Shown here: positions 9,731 through 21,110 of the stretch, in pieces
Position numbering within the stretch: position 1 is the first letter of the stretch
Layout: the number at the start of each line of letters is the position of its first letter
Assembly (NCBI GenBank): GCA_022606425.2
Contig: JAHDVF020000727.1
Span: 1 to 64,000 of the forward strand
Origin: Lepidostoma basale
Taxonomy: Eukaryota; Arthropoda; Insecta; Trichoptera; Lepidostomatidae
Direction: 5' to 3'
Length of the DNA stretch: 64,000 nt
Position numbers and translations under genes: made by a program
The notes under the pieces: generated by a model
Told to the model about the DNA's origin: nothing
Databases searched by the model: none
What the model saw: only the letters and a program-made list of their open reading frames with translations

Positions 9731-10033
9731 AAAGTTTTTCAAGGAATCGAAGGAGGAAGGCACCTGCTCAGGACCTTGTCCGAAAAGCGTGCAAGATGGA
9801 TCGGCCATGTAATACGTCAAGAAGGTCTCTTGCATGCCATAATGGAGGGTATGACCGAGGGGACCAACTCTTGGGGACGCCCACGCCGAGAGTACCTGGA
9901 GGACCTGTTGGTGGACGTGCGCTGCTCATCATATGCAGATTTCAAAAGAACCACACAAGATAGGAAAGAATGGAAGAGAAGAATATAAGAAATCGCTGCA
10001 AACCAATCCCAGGATTGAAACTTTCTAACTAAC
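9731..10033 (+). mobile_element. LINE F-type fragment inserted in a family E repeat
   Basis: The open frame gives RARWIGHVIRQEGLLHAIME, GMTEGTNSWGRPRREYLEDL and RTTQDRKEWKRRI: the GHV motif, GRPRREYL box and DRKEW box of a LINE C-terminal end. After the stop comes gctgcaaaccaatcccagga. The 7-bp repeat tagcaag (9724-9730 and 10034-10040) may be the target-site duplication. 5'-truncated. Confidence 0.75.
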
Positions 10034-10110
10034 TAGCAAGGCAAAATATTTTATTCACATAAACTATAAATATTCTTAAAATTCTAATAAGAAATATTCA
10101 TTTTGTAATT
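10034..10110 (+). repeat. Family E right-arm remnant
   Basis: The segment agcaaggcaaaatatttta and ttcacataaactataa resembles the E right arm after the predicted cleavage box. The hammerhead-like boxes are damaged. Confidence 0.35.
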
Positions 10111-10114
10111 GATA

Positions 10115-11940
10115 AACTGCTGTTTTCACCAGATTTGCAAGTTTTAAAAACATTATTTAATATGAAATCAATGGTTATTTATCGCTTAGTAATATAACAA
10201 AAGAGCGCTGATGCCATTTTGTGTAATTCATTGATCTCAAAGGAATGTGTTCAAAGACGGTTAATTCTACGATGCTTCTCAATTCGTTATATCGTGATAG
10301 TTGTACGAATCAACGCCTCGGGTTTAATATGCAGGAATTTTTATTGGCATTGCTTAATTAACGTACGTGGTTAATTGATAATCCATTAGTTTGAGGCTTT
10401 TGGGTACTATAAATATCAAAGTATTTATAATCTGAATACTAAATATAATTTTTATGAATCGTATCGTAGAAATGTTAAATTAACTTATATATTAATTTTA
10501 CTTAACAGTCTTAATCTTAAAGCTCCTATTTAAGATTACATGAAATTATTATCAATAGGTATACGAAACAAACTAAAATTATTTATTAATTTTTTGAACA
10601 CAAAGACAAAACGATTTTATGAGTATATATTTGAAGAATGTTCACTTGTTCATGTGCGAGTATAAATAATTTGATTATTATTCCTAGAATATTTATGTAA
10701 AAATCCATATTGAGTATTTAATATTCGATTTACTTTTATGGGAGTTTGATGTTTTTATTTGATAATGGCTTAGTAAATATAATGCATTCCCAAAAATAAA
10801 ATATTAAATTTCAAAAAAATTTACGTTTCATTTACATATATAACTTTGTAAAATATTATGATATGACAACTAATTCGTGTTTTTAATCAGTTTTTCTTAA
10901 CCGGTTGTTCTAAACTCAAATATTGTAGTTTTAATATAAAATAAAACATGGTTTATTTAAAAAGTCTCGTTCAAAAATTAATTTAAAATAATGAAAATTA
11001 ATGATAATGTTAATATTTTCGTAGAAATCTAAAATAATATAATAATAATACCATAGGTTCAAATAAATTATATTTGAATTGATGTAACAAACTCCAATGT
11101 GAGAAGAAATAATCCCTCATTATTATGAAAAACGAACCGGCTCATGTCCAGGATTGAGCCCAAGTTCCTAAGATTAGTAACCAAGAGTTTGTACACTAGT
11201 CTACCTAGACCTAGATCTGATATCAAATCTTATTCCCAAATTTGAATTGTCGACAAATCATAAATATTCGATTGAATTGAAAACACCCCATTCGAATAGT
11301 AAATTTTCTAATGGACATAAGTTTAAGAAAATCAATATACAATCACATGAAAGGGTTCTTAAATTACTTTGCACTGAAATTAACTCAAATATACTGTTTG
11401 ATTTGATCAACCAAGTGGCGTGTACTGGCATGTTTGACTACTTCATTCAATTATCGGAAGTGCTAGGCTAATCAAACAATTATGCCTCGAACGTATATAA
11501 GGTGATACCATAAATACCCCTGAACCATCGTGGGTAAGTGCTCGCTGCTTTGCAGAGAAACAATATTTGCTGGCATATTACTCAGAAGCGAGGGATATAA
11601 AGAAAGAATAACGAGAAAAAAGGCATCTTGAGATGACGTACTTAATAAGGTTACTTGGCCAGTAATCAATACGTCCTTGTAGAGTTACCCACGAGTTCTA
11701 TCTAGTTGGCTGAGAGATAAGGAAGAAGTTAGCTGAATCTATAAAAGATACTTTAGAATAATTTAAAATATGCATTAATTATTTCGTTATCAAATGATAT
11801 TACTGAAAATCTATAATTAAAAACATTATAATATTAAAATACATAGGGATGATAAAACCTATGTTGTGCTTTATAAAATGAGCAATACGTTTTAATTAGT
11901 AAATTGTAAAAGTTAATCTGAATTAAATCCATCTTTATTT
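10115..11940. other. Mostly AT-rich, no gene recognised
   Basis: No recognisable coding region. Positions 11130-11240 and 11500-11720 are less AT-rich and carry open frames under 75 codons with no identifiable family. They may be old element remnants. Confidence 0.35.
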
Positions 11941-11944
11941 TATC

Positions 11945-12632
11945 CGTGAATGGTGAAAATTTGGAGTAAGTAGTTGAGTTTCTTGTATTTAGGTAATATG
12001 TTTACAAGAGACGGGCGAGTGGAGAGGGATATTGAAAGAAGGGTTGGAGCAGGCAACAAAGTGAATGGTGCACTTAAAGTTGTCATCGCAAACAAAAACC
12101 TATCCAAAAAAAATAGAATGGCAGTGCACAATGGTGTTCTTCTACCGACCCTTATGTATGGAAGCGAAGCATGGAACTGGCAAAAGAAGGATGAAAGTAG
12201 AATAAATACAGTAGAAATGAGATCTCTTAGACGAATGTGTGATACTCTGTGTATGATAGAGTGTCGAATGAAAATATAAGAAGTGAATGCGGTGCGAATG
12301 ATGGTATCATGAACAAAATAATGTAAGGATCATTAGGATGGTTTGGACATATGGAAAGAATGAATGAAGAAAGAATGGTAAAAAAATTATATGTTAATGA
12401 TGTAAATGGAACCAGAAATAGAGGAAGACCGAGGAAAACGTGGCACGATCAAATAAATCAAATATTGAATGTCGGCCATATGAGGAGTCAGAGAAATCGA
12501 CGCGCGTGCATGACACGATGTATGAATGTCGAGGAAGCGAGAGAAATATGTCAGGAAAGAAAAGTGTGGCAGTCCATTCTTTCTGCCTACTCCTTCGGGG
12601 ATACGGCGTGATGGTTAGTTAGTTTTTTTATA
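11945..12632 (+). mobile_element. LINE A copy 1: longest copy of the RT C-terminal region
   Basis: Across one break this reads FLYLGNMFTRDGRVERDIE, VNGALKVVIANKNLSKKNR, LLPTLMYGSEAWNWQKKDE, then GWFGHMERMNEERMVKKLY, GTRNRGRPRKTWHDQINQIL and EICQERKVWQSILSAYSFGD. The stop codon is TGA within ggcgtgatgg, so coding runs almost to the end. The 3' UTR is only a few bases followed by gttagttag. A very short 3' UTR made of short repeats is typical of the RTE clade. A frameshift near 12240 and an in-frame TAA near 12325 kill it. The palm domain is absent. Confidence 0.9.
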
Positions 12633-12639
12633 TATTTTA

Positions 12640-15180
12640 TTGAATAATACCTCAAAAAAGATAAATACTATGTAGGGTTACATGAAAACAAACACGTGGT
12701 TACAAATTTGGTTAAATTATATGATATTTTATTATTATTACGATTACAAAATTTATCTTTGGTAATTATGGCTATACCTGGGCACTTGTTTCGCCAACCT
12801 ATGTTGGCATCATCAAGTGTTAGAAACAACAAAAAATTCAACAAAAACGACTTTTTTTATATAGAGAACGAAAATCATTTTTGTGATAAGTCAACGGGCG
12901 GAACAAAAAATATCGTGTTTTATATATGTATTGTATTTGTACATATGTTCAATTCAAAATGAGAAAACATTTTATTATATTATTCTGAATACCAAGAGAA
13001 TTTCAAAATATTTAATAGATTTATTACAATTTAAAGCCACAAAACAAATCACATTATTTATAAGTTTTGCTGTCCTATTCAAAAGGTGATTTAATTTATA
13101 CAGATTCAAGTTTATTTCTTAACTCCGAGTAAAAACAAAATCTTTCCCAACTAATTACACATTTTCTTTCTACTTATCTTCGTCTAAGTTCAAGATGTGG
13201 TTGAAATTCTCGGCTGAAAGGCCACGCTTCTCTTGAAAAGTGTTCGATATGATATTTTTTTTACAGACAAGTTAAAGTTCCAGAAGTAAGGCCAGGAAGA
13301 AAGATGAGCGAGCCCGTGATAATAAAACGAAAGAGACAAATAATTTATCGCTCAGGTCAGAGAGTTTCCAAAGTTCCCGCCATCTTTCAGTCCCAATATA
13401 TTATATTATCAATAGGGGTGGGTAGGAAGAGATGGAGGAACTAAAACACGAAAGTCCGAGCTTGTTTTTTGTGCATTCAGCAACATCGCTGTTGTTTCAT
13501 TTGTTGGATTACCTGTTCCTTCGCATTACTACAAACTTTTAAGGGATTCTTGACTAGGTTAAGGGTTTATAGGTGGTGTATTCCCGGATTGAAAAGTTAG
13601 CCTAATGTATTTGTTTCTTAAGAAATAATTTGATCTGTTATCGACGTATCTTATATTATTTACAATGCTATCAGCTTGAAGAATAATTTTAAGACAATAT
13701 TGGATTCTTGCTTTTATTGTGTTATTATTACACCATTCTTTCGAAATGTGAGTTCTACTTACTAATTCATTCACCCGATATTGGCGCCTGCATTATTTAT
13801 CATTGGCGGAATGCACTTCCTTACCTGAAACAAAAGTAACAAAATATTAGAACATGAAAAGGCCATATGATGAGTAGAATATTCCGGAATTTTTCATTGG
13901 ATGAATTTTAACTTGAAATTGACTGAGAACTACGTTATAATACTGGTATAATAAAACGATATAGTCGAATTAAGTGGTTAATCTCGATATTCCATAAATA
14001 CAAATACGAGTATATAAAAAAACATGTTTTAAATAAAATATTAATTGATACGATATTTTTAATTTTATGAAAAAACAAAAACCTATTTTTAAATTTATTT
14101 GATAGTTAAACATTTAATTGTTTTTATATTAAGAATACCCAAATCTAGCGAATTCTGGTATTCACTCAAATATATTTACATTCAAATATTATATAAATGG
14201 TTTTAAAAAAAAGATTCCAAAAAGCCAAACTTATAAATCTTTAATATAATTATTAAACAAATTTCAAAGCTTTTATTTGGCGTTATTTTGATTAATGAAA
14301 AGAAATATATATAAAAACATATTATATATCAGAGATATTAAAAAATCAAAACATTGTTTCTATATGCTGTGAAGTGGTTACAACACTATCTAGAGCAGTG
14401 AGCAGTAAAAATAATCGGTGGTTATATATTAGGATGAAACACGAAATTTCAATGATATTATATTGTAAGACCAAAAAATTCAGTAGCATAAAATTAACGT
14501 TATTAAGATATGACATATTAGTAATGAAATTATACAAAAAAATGCTCGAGTAAAGTTTCGTTTCTTTCGCGGGATTATTTCTAAAATAGACTCACACGCA
14601 TACTTGCTAAATAAGGGGTGTAGTGCACAATAAATTCCGGGGTGATTCCGATCACCACCCGTTCCTTCCCTTAGATATCGCTATCTGGCCGGCCATTGTC
14701 GATAAAATTGTGCACCGGCCCCCATCCCTACCTTTACCCAACCACACCCCACCCCACGGTACGCCATGGTCCATAACCATAAAGTGCAAACGCAAAGAAT
14801 GCCGTCTTCGTGGTTAAGGGGAATATCCCTTAGATATAACCATTATGAAAGTTTCGTGCAAGTTTTCGATGCGATTGCCAATCTAGCTACTTTCTAAAAA
14901 GCTTTTTGGCAGAATAAGGCTTGAAGATTAGATACAAGTAATTACACAAGTCGTTGTTCGTATACGGTCAGACACTGAAGCCAGATATCATTTAAAGACA
15001 TTGAATAACAGCAGATCATAGTGTTTATTATTATTATTATCATAGACCTTATTTGTATACATTTTACCCAATTTTAATATTTTACAAACGGGAATGTCAA
15101 AAGAACCGATTGTTTTACTACATGATATTCTAAATATTCCTATTGATTGATTGATTCGACATATTATAATTCAGTGGATT
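12640..15180. other. Mostly AT-rich; one hammerhead-like remnant and a GC-rich block
   Basis: Apart from the motif at 12780-12822 nothing is assigned. Positions 13190-13440 are less AT-rich; a T-rich run ending in acag at about 13265 precedes an open frame to about 13443, unlike any family I know. Positions 14620-14830 are GC-rich with ggccggccattgtcgataaa and many C runs, with no clear function. Confidence 0.35.
12780..12822 (-). ncRNA. Hammerhead-like motif, family c remnant
   Basis: On the minus strand: TTGATGA (12810-12816), one T, then GCCAAC-ata-GGTTGGC as a strong stem II, and GAAAC (12788-12792) followed by AAGTGCC where the best copy has AGCTGTC. Stem II is intact, but the first core base is T and the stem III box is damaged. 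Confidence 0.35.
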
Positions 15181-15185
15181 TCTAT

Positions 15186-15362
15186 TTGTTAACTAACTAA
15201 CTAACTAACCATCACGTTATTTCCCCGGAGGGGTAGGCAGAGAAGATGGATCGCCACAATGCTCTGTCCTGGCATACCTCTCGGGCTTCCTCAACATCCA
15301 TACATCGTACCATGTACGCACGTCGATTTTTCCGACTTCGAATGTGGCCGCCTTTTAGTAAT
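15186..15362 (-). mobile_element. LINE A 3'-end fragment
   Basis: It begins with (aact)n (the complement of the TTAG tail), then the complement of the terminal coding region through cgtacgtggtacgatgtat and the cggccacattcgaagtcgga-like segment. About 175 bp, diverged. Confidence 0.75.
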
Positions 15363-15573
15363 TAATTTTTAGTAATTTTCTATTTGTTGATTAATTAATT
15401 ATAATTATTTCTACAATTCTTCAATTTAATGGTCACGTTATATTTTTATATCATACTTAAAATACTTTAAATGGTTTTATTATACCTATTTTATTATAAT
15501 AAAAGGTAATGACGTGTTTTATAAATTACAATGCTATTTTTATTATTTTAATCAAATGAAGTTAAATTATTTT

Positions 15574-15716
15574 ACTTTCTCAAAAGATATTACGAACAGA
15601 AAAAGATTTTAAGGCATCTATTAAGAACGGGTAAAATATAATATATATGTAAAATAATACCAGGAACGCACGAGAGATGGTTCGACCTAAGGAATACGAG
15701 ATACTCTTTAGTCATG
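15574..15716 (-). mobile_element. Family D retro-element fragment
   Basis: It shares tttctcaaaagatattac, gggtaaaatataatatat and accaggaacgca with the copy at 8966-9262. Only the 3' half is present and the TGATT tail is eroded. Confidence 0.55.
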
Positions 15717-15719
15717 GAT

Positions 15720-16514
15720 AAAGTCTTTTAAACATGCATTTTATTGGCAAATCTTTAGCTCTGACTTTTTCCAGATTGATGTTCAAATCAACTGTATCAG
15801 TTATTCTTAGTATGAAGACACCTTTAGAAAAAGAAATAAACAAAATAAAACGATTTTCCTCTGAAAGTCTATGCCTCAACATTCTATAAATTATACAGGT
15901 AGGTTATATTAGAATTAATCTATATCATTAACAAATGAATTCAAAACTACTCAACAGCATGTTAGTGCATATGCAGATTTGAATCAGTTTAAAAAAAATT
16001 CAAGCAAGATTTTCCAAGAACATTTCCGTTACAGAAAAGACATAACGGTAACTACTCAAACACGAAATTTATTTAAAATTTTAATTAGGCAAACTTTTCG
16101 TGTATTTTTTCCCAAGGAAAGCTTGTATCCTCTGTGTAAGTAAATAAGCCTGAATAATTATTTCCGTCAATCCCTCTCAGAACAAATATCCAGGGGCAGG
16201 TACCGTGGTCCGAGTTGGGCATAAACCACTTAAAACTTTTACTTCGCCAGTTGGAATTTTTATTCCCTACATCACGTGAGCGCTGACTTGGCGCCCAACT
16301 TTTAACCGACTTGTGTTTTATAATAATGAAAAATAAAACTAACCCGACCGCTGGGGCTGGATTAGAATAGAGAATTTTAACTAAACGGCAGTGAATTAAA
16401 AACCGCTTTGAAGGATACAATTTTACACTTTTGTAACTTCCTTTGAAAATTTTGCAAATACATCTAATAAGTCAAAATACCGAAAACAAATTAGTTAAAT
16501 AAAATTTCTCCATC
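15720..16514. other. No gene recognised
   Basis: A minus-strand open frame of 111 codons at 16085-16420 has no recognisable motif, no signal peptide pattern and a low-complexity composition. I treat it as chance or a decayed element. Confidence 0.35.
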
Positions 16515-16595
16515 TTATGTTATATAGACAAAGTATATAAAAAAGAAAAAGAGAAATAATGCATCATAACAACACAAAGTATGGCGATTATAAAA
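16515..16595 (+). repeat. Family f palindrome right-arm end
   Basis: It shares gacaaagtatataaaaaag and catcataacaacacaaagta with the families at 885-1085 and 62100-62510. It has only the arm terminus and no hammerhead-like core. Confidence 0.5.
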
Positions 16596-16647
16596 TATAT
16601 TATATTTATAATCTTTCATTATTTTTTAATTACTTAATGACAAACTA

Positions 16648-16792
16648 ACTAGCCATCATGCCATTTCCCTGAAAGGGTTAGCAGAAAGGATGAACCGCCA
16701 CACTGTTATATCCTTATACAACTCTCGTGACCCTTCTACATTCACACATCGTTTAGTTTCAATTCTAGGGATTGGTTTGCAACAAAGTTTAT
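16648..16792 (-). mobile_element. LINE A tail fragment joined to a LINE F scrap
   Basis: Positions 16648-16750 match the complement of the LINE A terminus with many changes. Positions 16757-16790 (attctagggattggtttgca) match the LINE F 3' end. The two pieces lie side by side. Confidence 0.55.
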
Positions 16793-16879
16793 TAACGTAT
16801 TTGCTGTTTTCTAGTCAAATACTCAAATAAATGATATAAACAAACCGACATTCTTATAATAAACAATCAGTATAACATG

Positions 16880-17265
16880 ATGTTGAAAGTTATTTGTATA
16901 TATAGGAATCGCTTGTTTAATAATTATGTGCAACCCATCATGACATATAGGATAGAATGCAGGGCCTACAATTACAAAAAACGCGCATGTCAGAAATGGA
17001 GACACTCAAGAATTTATCTGGTATTTATCACTGCGTGACAAAATAAGGTATACAAGGATATAAGAAAACTGTGAGATCGAGTATGTCGTTAGGTTGGGAA
17101 GGCAAAAGAGAAGATATTGGTGAGTAGAATAGACTCGTCTGCACGGCCAACTTTGGGTAGAGTACCAAAGAGATGGATCAACAGCGAGGAATCGGATTTG
17201 CAGGAGGCCAAATCCTCTTTAGAATTAGACTACAAATCCTGCATTAAGAACAAGAAGTGTATTTA
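16880..17265 (+). mobile_element. Degenerate LINE K-like C-terminal fragment
   Basis: Across frameshifts it gives NYVQPIMTYRIECRAYN and LGRQKRRYW-like and SSARPTLGRVPKRWINSEE-like stretches, in the order seen in LINE C-terminal ends. Several stops. The family assignment is tentative. Confidence 0.5.
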
Positions 17266-17423
17266 GAACATTTTATCAAATATTAATTTAATAGATTATC
17301 AAAATTTTCAAAAGATGAATTGCAACACAAATGTAATATATAAACACATGTGTTGAATGCTAAGGCATTAACACTGTGGAATTCCAAATTAATATACCTA
17401 GGGAATTGAAAAAAAAAATTAAA

Positions 17424-17468
17424 AAACACGACATGTTTCGGAGGATACCTCTATCTTCAGGTGTAAAA
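17424..17468 (-). ncRNA. Hammerhead-like ribozyme motif, family b left
   Basis: One of the best cores in the window. Minus strand: stem I ACAC pairs with GTGT after the cleavage base, CTGAAGA (17454-17460), one T, stem II (AGAGG-tat-CCTCC), GAAA (17436-17439), self-complementary ACATGT, then C at 17430. All canonical catalytic boxes are present. The deviation is the single extra T between CTGAAGA and stem II. Confidence 0.5.
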
Positions 17469-17691
17469 ATATAATAAAAACTAAACAAAGAAAGACTAAT
17501 ATAAAAACGCATTTAAAATTTGATGCAATAATTCAAATTTAAAAATTAAACTAGGCTATTTGTTATAAGTAAAAATATATTACAATTAGTACTTATAACG
17601 AGTAGCCCAGTTTAATTTTGAATTTTGAATTACTGTATCGAATTTTAAATGCGTTCTTATAGTCTTTCTTTGTTTAGTTTTTATTATATTT

Positions 17692-17735
17692 TTACACCTG
17701 AAGATGGATTTATCCTCCGAAATATGTCGTGTTTT
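17692..17735 (+). ncRNA. Hammerhead-like motif, family b right (mutated)
   Basis: CTGAAGA lies at 17698-17704, T, then GGA-ttta-TCC, GAAA at 17719-17722, TATGTC to 17728, then GTGT pairing with ACAC upstream. Stem II is shortened and the ACATGT box has become ATATGT. Confidence 0.4.
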
Positions 17736-17784
17736 TAAATATTTTTTTAATAATTTGTGGATTAAACAAAGTTATATTCAATTT

Positions 17785-18725
17785 CCCAAGTAAAAAATAC
17801 ATGTATAGTTTATTATCTTCGTAAATATTATTATTGGTTTCGTAGTTCGCCTCTGCGTAGTCTAACTCGTTCCCCACCAACAACGGCGGGCTCATCACGC
17901 CAAATTTCAATTTGTCCGCCAAATCGTTTATAAATTGTGAGAATAAACTAGAAAAAAACCTATTTCAGGGACTCCGCGGTGGTTTTATTGCGGTCCCCGC
18001 TGCTACTACGTACGGATTTCGTCGAATTACATTAATTTAGTGTGTAATTACAGTGGTTCAGTTATTTAGTCTGCTACAATAAAATGGGTACACTTCTTCG
18101 GGCTGTGGATTAGGTGTCGTGAAATTATCTATAAATAATTTTATTAAACCTTTCACAAAACATTTTTTTAGCGAAAAGATTTTATTGTCTTTTGAGTACA
18201 ACCGCATTATATGTAGTTTCATAAAACATGTAATACTTTAGGTTGTTCATGGATATAACAATGATAATTAATCTATAAAACAGGAGCAAACTACATGGTT
18301 GCACATAAAAACTTGATTCCTGGTGGTAAAAGCACGTTTTGGGTCATCAATTTCCTAATTGTTTGAAAATATCGAGTGAGGCACACGCATAGTTTTTTTT
18401 TATCTAGGATACATTCGATATTGATAATTTAAAAAATATATATATTGTATAGATTAACTTTCTTATCACTTTAAGCTCTTTTGCGCACCTCACTTATAAA
18501 AAAGCATATTGCATTTTTTTTATTAATTATTATTACAATTATCAAAACTTTTTACATATTTTTTAATGAATTACTTTATTTGTTTATAGTATTTCATTAC
18601 ACATATGCACTTTTATTTTTTATTAATATATGTATTATATGTAAAAGACATAAATTAATAAACCTTGAGTGAATTAAAAAAAAAGCTATAAAATTCAAAA
18701 GGCTCAAACCTATATGTTAGTCAAC
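17785..18725. other. AT-rich, no gene recognised
   Basis: A GC-richer part at 17840-18010 has no recognised product. Confidence 0.4.
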
Positions 18726-18729
18726 TAAC

Positions 18730-18894
18730 ACGAATGAAAACGTCTGTTTTCTAGAAGTTTTATAATATTTTATGTGAATGACATGTTTCTCCGGTCAAAT
18801 ATCTTATACATTTGATAATGTCTTAGAGAGGCAAAACATGTCATTATCATAAAATATTTTGAAACTTTTAGGAAACGGACGTTTTCATTCGTAT
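18730..18894. repeat. Family E palindromic repeat, best-preserved ends
   Basis: The left end acgaatgaaaacgtctgttt pairs with the right end ggaaacggacgttttcattc. The right arm carries TTGATAA (18812-18818), T, GTCTTAG.., AAAAC ATGTC and att. The left arm (minus) has GGAGAAACATGTCATTC with a shortened core. The downstream flank aatatggagttttacat recurs after the copy at 54913-55095, so the repeat unit is longer than the palindrome. Confidence 0.7.
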
Positions 18895-18899
18895 TCATT

Positions 18900-19635
18900 T
18901 TTTAATATGGAGTTTTACATCTTTGTTTAAGTAACAACAAATTTATGTTTGTCGCTCTTTACTCATTCATAATGTTTAATTTATATTTTTTTATGTTTTT
19001 GAAGTATATTATATTAAATAAATACTTGCCATAAACTCACAATAACTTCATATTTTATTTTCGCATTATCTTTGTTTACGATTATTTTAAATTTTTTTGA
19101 AGAATATCAAGAACCCGATATAACTTTTAATGAAAAAAAAAAAATAACATTGAATAAAACTTTTTGGCAGTATGGATATCGAAACGAACGGGTTTTATCG
19201 GTGTAAAGGGAACATGATTACAAGTCAATTAAAATTTAACGGTTAAATCTGAACCCTGTTTAACTTAACACGTCATGGATTAACGTGGCGGGGTTGTGAC
19301 GCCATCTAACGTGACATCGTGGCGTGTCAAATAAAGGGTTGATCGCAGTGTTATCTCGAAAGTTTTATGTTTCATTTAGTCCAATTCAGTTAAAAAAAAC
19401 GAACATATTTTATGAGGAGGTTTTCTTCAATTGTTTTTTTTAACTGTACCTAACAAATATAAAAAAAATATTGCATTTTTTTTTTTAATATATATTTACA
19501 ATTTTTATTTATTATTTACAAATAAAATATTTAAAATCGTTCAGCTGACAACATGAGCACCCTATAAAATATCATTATATGTTATGTTTTATTGTTTTGT
19601 TATTTTATTTTGTATCATTGTATTTTATATTATTT
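18900..19635. other. AT-rich, no gene recognised
   Basis: A small GC-richer stretch at 19180-19370 contains acgtggcggggttgtgacgc. No function is assigned. Confidence 0.4.
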
Positions 19636-19639
19636 GTTT

Positions 19640-19832
19640 TAGATTTATTTTGTGGACGTTGGACAATTGAAGCGTGCGCGGGAGTTGGTGGCGATGAGGT
19701 TTGCAATCAATCACACCGCGTCTCCCGCGGGGGCGAAAAGAGAAGGATGGAGTGCCGCATCGGTTGAAGTGTGGCAGTCCATCCTTTCTGCCTACCCTTT
19801 CGGATAAACGGCGTGATGGTTTGTTAGTTTAA
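19640..19832 (+). mobile_element. SINE B copy
   Basis: From tgtggacgttggacaattga through tggcgatgaggtttgcaatc and tcacaccgcgtctcccgcgg to gtgtggcagtccatcctttc, cggcgtgatggtttgttag. The last ~65 bp equal the end of LINE A, including the LINE stop-codon region and tail; the first ~130 bp are unrelated to LINE A. Confidence 0.75.
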
Positions 19833-19917
19833 CAATAAATTTCTACCATAAAATTTCAAGTTACAGTATAGACGTAAATATGTTTTTATTTTTTAAGAAC
19901 TTCATATGAAATAATTT

Positions 19918-20101
19918 ATACAAATAAAATCGTCTGTTTTCTAGAAGTTTTTTTTAAATATTTTATGTGAATCGCGTGTCTAAGGCATTATAGAACTTCA
20001 TAATCGAAATGAACATTTGATAATGTCTTAGACAGGTGTAACATGTCATTCACATAAAATATAATACAATTTCTAGAAAACTGACGTTTTCATTTATATA
20101 A
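19918..20101. repeat. Family E palindromic repeat
   Basis: The left tcgtctgttttctagaagtt pairs with the right aatttctagaaaactgacgt. The right arm has TTGATAA, T, GTCTTAGAC, then GTAACATGTC (GAAA box mutated), attcacataaa. The left arm is more decayed. Confidence 0.65.
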
Positions 20102-20925
20102 AATATTTAAAGATTTTTGATTGTATCTAAATGTAAAAATACTGAAATGTTAACAAGTCATTTTTAAATGTTTGCCAAGAAACTGCTTATTTCTAGAAAA
20201 ATATAATATATTTTACACGAATGCTAGAAAAACACAATAGAGCCAATTGAGCATCTAATGTATTCAGAACGGACAGAAAATATTAAATACGAGAAGAACT
20301 GTGAAAACACAGGTTAACACTTCATTAGCGAAGCCATTTTTTTAAAAGAAATTCTAATAAACGGCTCGTCCGTGTTGAAAATAAGGTGCAAACAAGAATA
20401 GTCAACCATTGGTTAACGTACCTTAAAAACCTAGTAAAAATTAAAAATATTTTTTAGGCAATAGATGTTGCGTTTTTTTTTCATTAAAAATATGCTGATT
20501 TACATAATTTAAAAAGCACCAATGAAACCACAAAACCAAATATGAATATTTTTTTACGTTAAGAGAATAATTTTTTTTATCAAAATAAATTCTAAGTATT
20601 ATAAAACTTTTTTTATAATAACTCAAATATGAAAATTCAAGTCATTACTTTTTAGCGTATATTGAAGCTTTTGAATAATGAAAACATGTATCTGTAAATT
20701 TTCAGGTGTTATCGTTGCGGATTTCCATAATTATAAACATTTTATGAATTAACGTTTTTTTCTTCTTATGAGTATTTATTAAAAGCACATTTATCGTTGG
20801 AATTTAACATAAACCGAAAATAAAAACTGTACAAAGAGGTTAAGATTGTTTTTCTGTTAATGAAGGTTTAGCAGGAAAACAATGTTTGAAATAATATGAA
20901 AATATGAAATGAAAACAACGCGTGT
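20102..20925. other. AT-rich, no gene recognised
   Basis: Nothing assigned. Confidence 0.4.
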
Positions 20926-20930
20926 TTTAA

Positions 20931-21110
20931 TACGAATGAAAACGCCTTATTTTTAGAAGTTTTGTTATAAGTTATGGGAATGACATGCTTCAACTGTCTA
21001 AGGCGTCCAAGATAAGTCTAGATGTCCAAATATTTTAGACAGGAAATACCTGGAATTTCCATTAATTATAATAAAGTTCCAGAAAACAGACGTTTTCTTT
21101 CGTTTTAATT
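20931..21110. repeat. Family E palindromic repeat (diverged)
   Basis: The ends tacgaatgaaaacgcc and acagacgttttctttcgttt are inverted. The minus-strand left arm retains CATGTCATTC but the core boxes are mutated. Confidence 0.6.

Larger units (their letters stand above)
17405..17780. repeat. Long palindromic repeat with two opposed hammerhead-like cores (family b)
   Basis: The left arm runs from about 17405, the right arm to about 17780, with the centre near 17580. The arms share aaacacgacatgtttcggag / complement, gtgtaaaaatataataaaaa and aaagactaatataaaaacgc. Each arm carries one hammerhead-like core, both pointing outward from the centre. The left arm has a ~20-bp deletion relative to the right near its outer end. 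Confidence 0.7.

Noticed and set aside
13267..13443. Possible host exon after a T-rich run ending in acag
   Set aside because: The frame is open for ~59 codons but has no recognised motif or donor site, and frames of this length are common by chance in the window.
16085..16420. 111-codon minus-strand ORF as a gene
   Set aside because: No domain, no conserved motif, low-complexity start and no promoter or splice context.
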